Positions 59,934-64,000 of a DNA stretch of 64,000 nt are shown in pieces. The notes under the pieces are model-generated. The model searched no databases and was not told the origin of the DNA. It saw only the letters and a list, made by a program, of their open reading frames with translations. The stretch is from RHKX01 sp041393495 (GTDB taxonomy: Bacteria > Actinomycetota > Thermoleophilia > Solirubrobacterales > 70-9): NCBI GenBank assembly GCA_041393495.1, contig JAWKKA010000009.1:62001-126000 (forward strand), written 5' to 3'. Within the stretch, counting starts at the first letter, position 1, and each line of letters starts with the position of its first letter. Position numbers and translations under genes: made by a program.

Positions 59934-61484
59934 CTATCGAACCAGTTCCCGCGCCCGCAGGGCGAGCCAGAGCTCGATCCGGTCCTGGGCTTGCCCCAGA
60001 TCGCGGCCGGTCAGCTCCTCGATCCTGCGAATCCGGTAGCGCAGCGTATGGCGATGGCAGTAGAGATCGCGGGCAGCGCGCTCCCAGTGCCCGTTGCGCT
60101 CGATGAACGCCTCCAGCGAGCGGAGCAGCTCCGGTCCGTACTCACCCTCCCCGTCCGAGATCGGGCCGAGCAGGTTGTCGGCGTAGGTCCGCAGCGCGTC
60201 GTCGTCCTGGAGCGAGAGCAGCAGCGTGAAGGCGCCCAGGTCGCGGTGGGAGGCAACGTCGGGAGCGTGGCCGTTGGCCATCGCCGTCGCCTCGAACGCG
60301 CAGCGCGCTTCGTGGAACGCGCGGCGCAGCGACGCCACCTGGGTCGGCCGGCTCGCGGCGGCGCGCACCTGCCGCCCCGGCGAGGCGAGGGCATCGCGGC
60401 CCTCGCGGGCGAGCTCGACCGGATCGTGCTCGCCGGGATCGATGATCGCGCAGAGCAGCGGCCGCCCGGCGGCGGCGCTCACGGCGACGACCGCCGGGAC
60501 ACCGAGCGCCTCGGCGAGCAGCACCGGGTCGTCGGGCGAGTCGTCGAGCTCGTAGAGGAGCACGGCGACGCGGCCGTCGATCCCGAACGGTTGCAGCCGG
60601 CCGCGCAGGTCCTCGTCTCCGAGCTGTCCGCCGAGCGCCTCGGCGAGGACGTCGCCGGCGAGCCGCCGCTCGGTCTCGCGGACGGCGCGCTCGCGCATCA
60701 TCTCGAGGGCGATCACCATCGCCGCCTGGCGGGCGAGCAGCCGCTCGAAGTCGCCGATCGCACCGCTGCGCCGCGCGAGGACGAGCCAGTGCCCGAGCGC
60801 GCCGCGGCCGCCGAGCGGGATCGGGACGGCGACCGCGCGCCCGGCGAGGCTGCCGCGCTCAGCGACGAACATCGCCCGCCGCCCGGCCCCGGCCCGCTCG
60901 CTGACCTCGGCACGGACATCGGCGGCGGCCTGGCGGGAGAAGCCGCGCCCCCGGGGGTGGCGGGCCAGCTCGGTCGCGCGATCGTCGAGCAGCATCGCGG
61001 CGCCGGAGACCGACTCGGCGATCGCCGCCATCACCTCGGGCAGCCCGCGCTCGGCGAGGACCAGGCCTTCGAGCAACGCGTGCACGTCGACGCTGCGCTC
61101 GAGCGCCTGGTAGCCCTCGTTGACCAGCCGCCGCGAAGCCCACTCGGTGATCGCGATGAAGGGCAGCTCGAACGGCAGCTCGAACAGCGGCAGCCCGCGC
61201 GCCTCCGCCTCCTCGACCAGCGCCGGCGGCAGCACCGCGTGGTCGAGCCCGACGGCGAGGCCGAGGCCGGCCGCGTCCTTGCCCGCGAGCAGGCGGACGA
61301 GCTTGCGCTGCCGCGCCGCCGTCTTCAGGTTGATGCCGGTCGTGAGCAGCAGCTCGCCCCCCGACAGAAACGGGGTCGGGTCCTCGAGCTCGGAGATGTG
61401 GACCCAGCGGATCGGGCTGTGGGACGCGTCCCCGACGGCAAGCTCGAGCTCGAACTCGTCGAGGAGGCTGCTGACGGTCAGCAT
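59934..61484 (-). CDS. PucR family transcriptional regulator
   Basis: 516 residues. The N-terminal PucR domain (1-~125: MLTVSSLLDEFELELAVGD...WVHISELEDPTPFLSGGELLLTTGINL) is followed by a GGDEF-like/GAF-like middle and a C-terminal PucR-type helix-turn-helix (WERAARDLYCHRHTLRYRIRRIEELTGRDLGQAQDRIELWLALR). Such regulators usually activate catabolic genes for purines, amines or amino acids. It lies between ald and an aminotransferase gene, its likely targets. A palindrome at 63022-63038 is a possible binding site. Confidence 0.9.
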   Translation of the reverse strand: MLTVSSLLDEFELELAVGDASHSPIRWVHISELEDPTPFLSGGELLLTTGINLKTAARQRKLVRLLAGKDAAGLGLAVGLDHAVLPPALVEEAEARGLPLFELPFELPFIAITEWASRRLVNEGYQALERSVDVHALLEGLVLAERGLPEVMAAIAESVSGAAMLLDDRATELARHPRGRGFSRQAAADVRAEVSERAGAGRRAMFVAERGSLAGRAVAVPIPLGGRGALGHWLVLARRSGAIGDFERLLARQAAMVIALEMMRERAVRETERRLAGDVLAEALGGQLGDEDLRGRLQPFGIDGRVAVLLYELDDSPDDPVLLAEALGVPAVVAVSAAAGRPLLCAIIDPGEHDPVELAREGRDALASPGRQVRAAASRPTQVASLRRAFHEARCAFEATAMANGHAPDVASHRDLGAFTLLLSLQDDDALRTYADNLLGPISDGEGEYGPELLRSLEAFIERNGHWERAARDLYCHRHTLRYRIRRIEELTGRDLGQAQDRIELWLALRARELVR

Positions 61485-61514
61485 TGCTCCGGGGGATCGG
61501 CCCGGGCCGGGGAG

Positions 61515-62918
61515 CTACCCGGCCTTGACCTTGTCCCAGGCTTCCTCGAGGACCTCGCGGAGGATGTCGCCGATCTCCTTGAACTCCTCGCTGCCGCAGG
61601 TCAGCGGCGGCGCGAGCTGGATCACGGGGTCGCCGCGGTCGTCGGCCCGACAGATCAGCCCGCGCCGGTAGAGCTCGCCGGAGAGGAAGCCACGGAGCAG
61701 CCATTCCGACTCGTCGTCGTCGAAGCCCGCGAGCGTGTCACGGTCCTTGACCAGCTCGAGCGCGTGGAAGTAGCCGGCGCCGCGAACGTCGCCGACGATC
61801 GGGATGTCGCGCAGGTCCTCGAGCGTCTGCCGGAACTCGGCCTCGTTGGCGAGCACGTGCCCGTTCAGGTCCTCCTCGACGAACGCATCGAGGTTCGCCA
61901 GCCCGACCGCCGCGGCGACCGGGTGGCCGCCGAAGGTCGAGCCGTGCGCGAACGAGGCGGTGCCCGTCGAGAAGGGCTCGTAGACCTCCTCGGAGGCGAT
62001 CATCGCGCCCATCGGCAGGTAGGCGCCGGTCAGCGCCTTCGCGGAGGTGATGATGTCGGGCTGGAACTCGTAGCGCTGCGCCCCGAACCAGTGGCCGAGC
62101 CGCCCGAATCCGCAGATCACCTCGTCGGAGACCAGCAGCACGCCGAACTCGTCGCAGATCTCGCGGACGCGCTGGAAGTAGCCCTCCTGCGGCGGGATGC
62201 AGCCGCCGGCGTTCTGGAGCGGCTCGAGGATCACCGCGGCGACCGTCTCCGGACCCTCGAACTCGATCCGGTCGCGGAGCCGCTCGGCGGCCCAGAGGTT
62301 GTCGCGCTCGGCGGGCCAGCGCAGGTGGTTGGTGTTCGGGGCGTGCGAGCCGCCCGGCATCGACGGCTCGAACGGGACCTTGAGCGGCGTGATCCCGGTC
62401 GCCGTAAGCGCCCCCATCGTCGTTCCGTGGTAGGCGACCTCGCGGGAGACGATCTTGTGGCGCTGGCCGCGTCCGTGGGCGCGGTGCCAGGCGCGCGCGA
62501 CCTTGATCGCGGCCTCGACCGCCTCCGAGCCGGAGTTCGTGAAGAAGACGTGGTTGAGGTCGCCGGGGGTCAGCTCGGCGACGCGCTCGGCGAGCTCGAT
62601 CGAGCGCGGATGCGCGTAGCTCCAGTTCGTGTAGAAGTCGAGCTCCTTCATCTGGGCGGCGGCGGCCTCCGCGTAGGCGACCCGGCCGTGGCCGGCGTTG
62701 CAGCAGAACAGGGCGCTGAGGCCATCGAGGTAGCGCTTGCCGTGGTCGTCCCAGACGTAGGGCCCCTCGCCGCGGGAGATGATCGGGATCTCGTGCGCGT
62801 CGTCGTAGCCGCCCATCCGCGAGAAGTGCATCCAGAGGTGCTTGCGTGCGGTCTCTTGCAGGTTCGAACCTGCGGCATCGCTACGGGGATGTACGTCCTG
62901 GGGGGTGGTGACTGCCAC
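61515..62918 (-). CDS. Class III PLP-dependent aminotransferase (putrescine/omega-amino acid:pyruvate type)
   Basis: About 467 residues, cytosolic. HLWMHFSRMGG, YVWDDHGKRYLDGLSALFCCNAGHGR, FFTNSGSEAVEAAIKVARAW (phosphate site), REVAYHGTTMGALTATG, LLVSDEVICGFGRLGHWFG and the PLP lysine in ITSAKALTGAYLPMGAMI are all present. The LFCCNAGHGR and SRMGGY forms match the polyamine (SpuC-like) and beta-alanine:pyruvate group. Using pyruvate as acceptor would yield alanine, which the nearby alanine dehydrogenase could recycle. GTG 62918 has a GAGG site just upstream. The divergent gene is a polyamine-type ABC ATPase. Confidence 0.88.
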   Translation of the reverse strand: MAVTTPQDVHPRSDAAGSNLQETARKHLWMHFSRMGGYDDAHEIPIISRGEGPYVWDDHGKRYLDGLSALFCCNAGHGRVAYAEAAAAQMKELDFYTNWSYAHPRSIELAERVAELTPGDLNHVFFTNSGSEAVEAAIKVARAWHRAHGRGQRHKIVSREVAYHGTTMGALTATGITPLKVPFEPSMPGGSHAPNTNHLRWPAERDNLWAAERLRDRIEFEGPETVAAVILEPLQNAGGCIPPQEGYFQRVREICDEFGVLLVSDEVICGFGRLGHWFGAQRYEFQPDIITSAKALTGAYLPMGAMIASEEVYEPFSTGTASFAHGSTFGGHPVAAAVGLANLDAFVEEDLNGHVLANEAEFRQTLEDLRDIPIVGDVRGAGYFHALELVKDRDTLAGFDDDESEWLLRGFLSGELYRRGLICRADDRGDPVIQLAPPLTCGSEEFKEIGDILREVLEEAWDKVKAG

Positions 62919-63240
62919 GATCGCCTCGCTCTCCTCGGGGATTGAATCGACGCTTTGCACAACGGTAGAACGTCGGATCGGCGAGCACAACCGAGATTTG
63001 GTTCAAGCACCGGCCATGCCGTTGTACGAAGAGTACAATCCGAGTGCCTGCGCCGGGGCAAGGAGCGCGCCCCTGCACCGGGGCCGGGCATTGCGCCGTT
63101 GCTTGGAGCCAGCGCCGTACTCTCGCCTGCGTCGTACGCGATCGGCCCCGTTGCGTTAGGTTTCCGGGTGGTCCGGTCCCGGACGTTGAGGAGGAGTTAC
63201 GGAAGCAGCAGCCACATCCAGCGGCGACGCCCGTTCCGGC
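62919..63240. promoter_or_regulatory. Divergent control region between the aminotransferase and the PotA-like gene
   Basis: 322 bases without a convincing gene. A perfect inverted repeat TTGTAC-GAAGA-GTACAA lies at 63022-63038, an operator candidate. TAGGTT at 63157-63162 could be the -10 box for the plus-strand gene, with AGGAGG at 63189-63194 in its short leader. Confidence 0.5.
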
Positions 63241-64000
63241 GTGAGCCTGAGAGGGATCACGAAGCGGTTCGGGGACTTCACTGCGGTCGACGCGATCGAC
63301 CTCGACATCAAGGAGGGCGAGTTCTTCACGCTGCTCGGGCCGAGCGGCTGCGGCAAGACGACGACGCTGCGGATGATCGCCGGCTTCGAGGAGCCGAACG
63401 AGGGCCAGATCCTCGTCGGCGGCAACGACGTAGCCGGCCTGCCGGCGCACAAGCGGCCGACCAACACCGTCTTTCAGAGCTATGCGCTGTTCCCGCATCT
63501 GACGGTCAGCGAGAACGTCGCCTACGGGCTGAAGCGGAAGCGGGTCGACAAGTCCGAGATCGCCGAACGCGTCCGCTCCGAGTTGCAGCGGGTCGGCCTC
63601 GCCAACGAGGCGAACCGCAAGCCGAACCAGCTCTCCGGCGGCCAGCAGCAGCGCGTCGCGCTGGCGCGTGCGGTCGTCAACCTCCCCAAGGTCCTGCTCC
63701 TCGACGAGCCGCTCGGCGCCCTCGACCTGAAGCTCCGCAAGGGGCTTCAGCTCGAGCTGAAGCGGATCCAGCAGGAAATCGGGATCACCTTCGTCTACGT
63801 CACCCACGACCAGGAGGAGGCGCTGACGATGTCGGACCGGATCGCGGTCATGAACCGCGGCATCGTCGAGCAGGTCGATGAGCCGGTCGAGGTCTACGAG
63901 CGCCCCGCGACCACGTTCGTCGCCGGGTTCATCGGCGTCTCGAACCTGATGCCGGGCGTCGTCCGGACGCTCGCGGGCGAGAAGGCCGAGGTCGAGCTCG
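63241..64000 (+). CDS. potA: ABC transporter ATP-binding protein, spermidine/putrescine (PotA) type (partial, runs off right edge)
   Basis: 253 residues are inside the window. ITKRFGDFTAVDAIDLDIKEGEFFTLLGPSGCGKTTTLRMIAGFEEPNEG (Walker A), NTVFQSYALFPHLTVSENVAYGL (Q-loop), QLSGGQQQRVALARAVVNLPKVLLLDEPLGALD (signature and Walker B), YVTHDQEEALTMSDRIAVMNRG (H-loop). The FFTLLGPSGCGKTTTLR and SYALFPHLTVSENVAYGL forms fit PotA-like polyamine importers. The sequence ends in the C-terminal regulatory (TOBE) region. GTG 63241 is the first usual start codon, but a strong AGGAGG lies 46 bases upstream, beside GTT and ACG codons that extend the frame to VTEAAATSSGDARSG. The true start may therefore be nearer 63196-63199. 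Confidence 0.9.
   Translation, partial: MSLRGITKRFGDFTAVDAIDLDIKEGEFFTLLGPSGCGKTTTLRMIAGFEEPNEGQILVGGNDVAGLPAHKRPTNTVFQSYALFPHLTVSENVAYGLKRKRVDKSEIAERVRSELQRVGLANEANRKPNQLSGGQQQRVALARAVVNLPKVLLLDEPLGALDLKLRKGLQLELKRIQQEIGITFVYVTHDQEEALTMSDRIAVMNRGIVEQVDEPVEVYERPATTFVAGFIGVSNLMPGVVRTLAGEKAEVEL

Overview
This window is very GC-rich, densely coded bacterial DNA. It most resembles a Gram-positive actinobacterium of the class Thermoleophilia (Solirubrobacter/Conexibacter-like). The pointers are a fused 2-oxoglutarate dehydrogenase E2-E1 protein, an F420-type luciferase-like oxidoreductase, a mycobacterial-style two-domain fatty acyl-CoA reductase, a c-di-AMP riboswitch before an NlpC/P60 hydrolase, AbiEi/DUF559 genes, and many promoters whose -10 box lies only 6-10 nt before the start codon (leaderless mRNAs). 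This assignment is inference; no rRNA or tRNA gene was found to confirm it.

Layout. 1-13.1 kb is a surface-polysaccharide region: an ABC exporter ATPase cut by the left edge, two family-2 glycosyltransferases, two methyltransferases, an acyltransferase-3, a DPM1-like glycosyltransferase coupled to a multi-TM protein, a Wzx-type flippase and a secreted arylsulfotransferase-like protein. An acyl-CoA carboxylase beta subunit lies among them. 13.2-13.6 kb holds a small carboxylase-epsilon-like ORF overlapping dodecin. 14.2-19.1 kb is an assimilatory sulfate reduction operon (sir-cysH-sat-cysC). 19-23.8 kb holds an F420 oxidoreductase, DUF488, PHP phosphoesterase, a cysteine-free Rrf2 regulator and a TauE/SafE permease. 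23.8-26.9 kb holds three adjacent genes matching the three domains of human ACAD10 (acyl-CoA dehydrogenase, APH-like kinase, HAD). 27-28.1 kb is an AbiEi/DUF559 nuclease-like gene surrounded by copies of a 46-bp palindromic repeat. 28.4-36.9 kb holds a membrane protein, a frameshifted DEAD-box helicase, a quinone oxidoreductase, a secreted UnbV/FG-GAP protein, a PfkB kinase and a citrate synthase with four frameshifts. 36.9-38.7 kb is an NnrS/DUF59/DUF2249 cluster. 39-41 kb holds murB and two orphan genes. 41-47.3 kb is lipid metabolism: an ACAD pair, an alkyl-DHAP-synthase-like flavoenzyme and a fatty acyl-CoA reductase. 47.7-56.7 kb holds the giant oxoglutarate dehydrogenase fusion and aconitase. 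57-64 kb holds an SDR, the c-di-AMP riboswitch with its NlpC/P60 gene, and an amine/alanine catabolism cluster (ald, PucR regulator, class III aminotransferase, PotA-like ATPase cut by the right edge).

How the genes work together. Citrate synthase, aconitase and the oxoglutarate dehydrogenase fusion give much of the oxidative TCA cycle. The sulfur operon takes sulfate to sulfide, with a possible Rrf2 regulator and sulfite/sulfur-anion permease nearby. The ACADs, carboxylase and reductase point to extensive acyl-CoA chemistry. The most unusual non-coding content is two families of dispersed palindromic repeats. One (46 bp, five copies) clusters at the DUF559 gene. The other is a 43-nt hairpin with a conserved 23-nt loop, at 14.0 and 57.8 kb. 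Several 24- to 92-bp tandem repeats also occur. Five single-base indels in two core genes suggest local sequence error.
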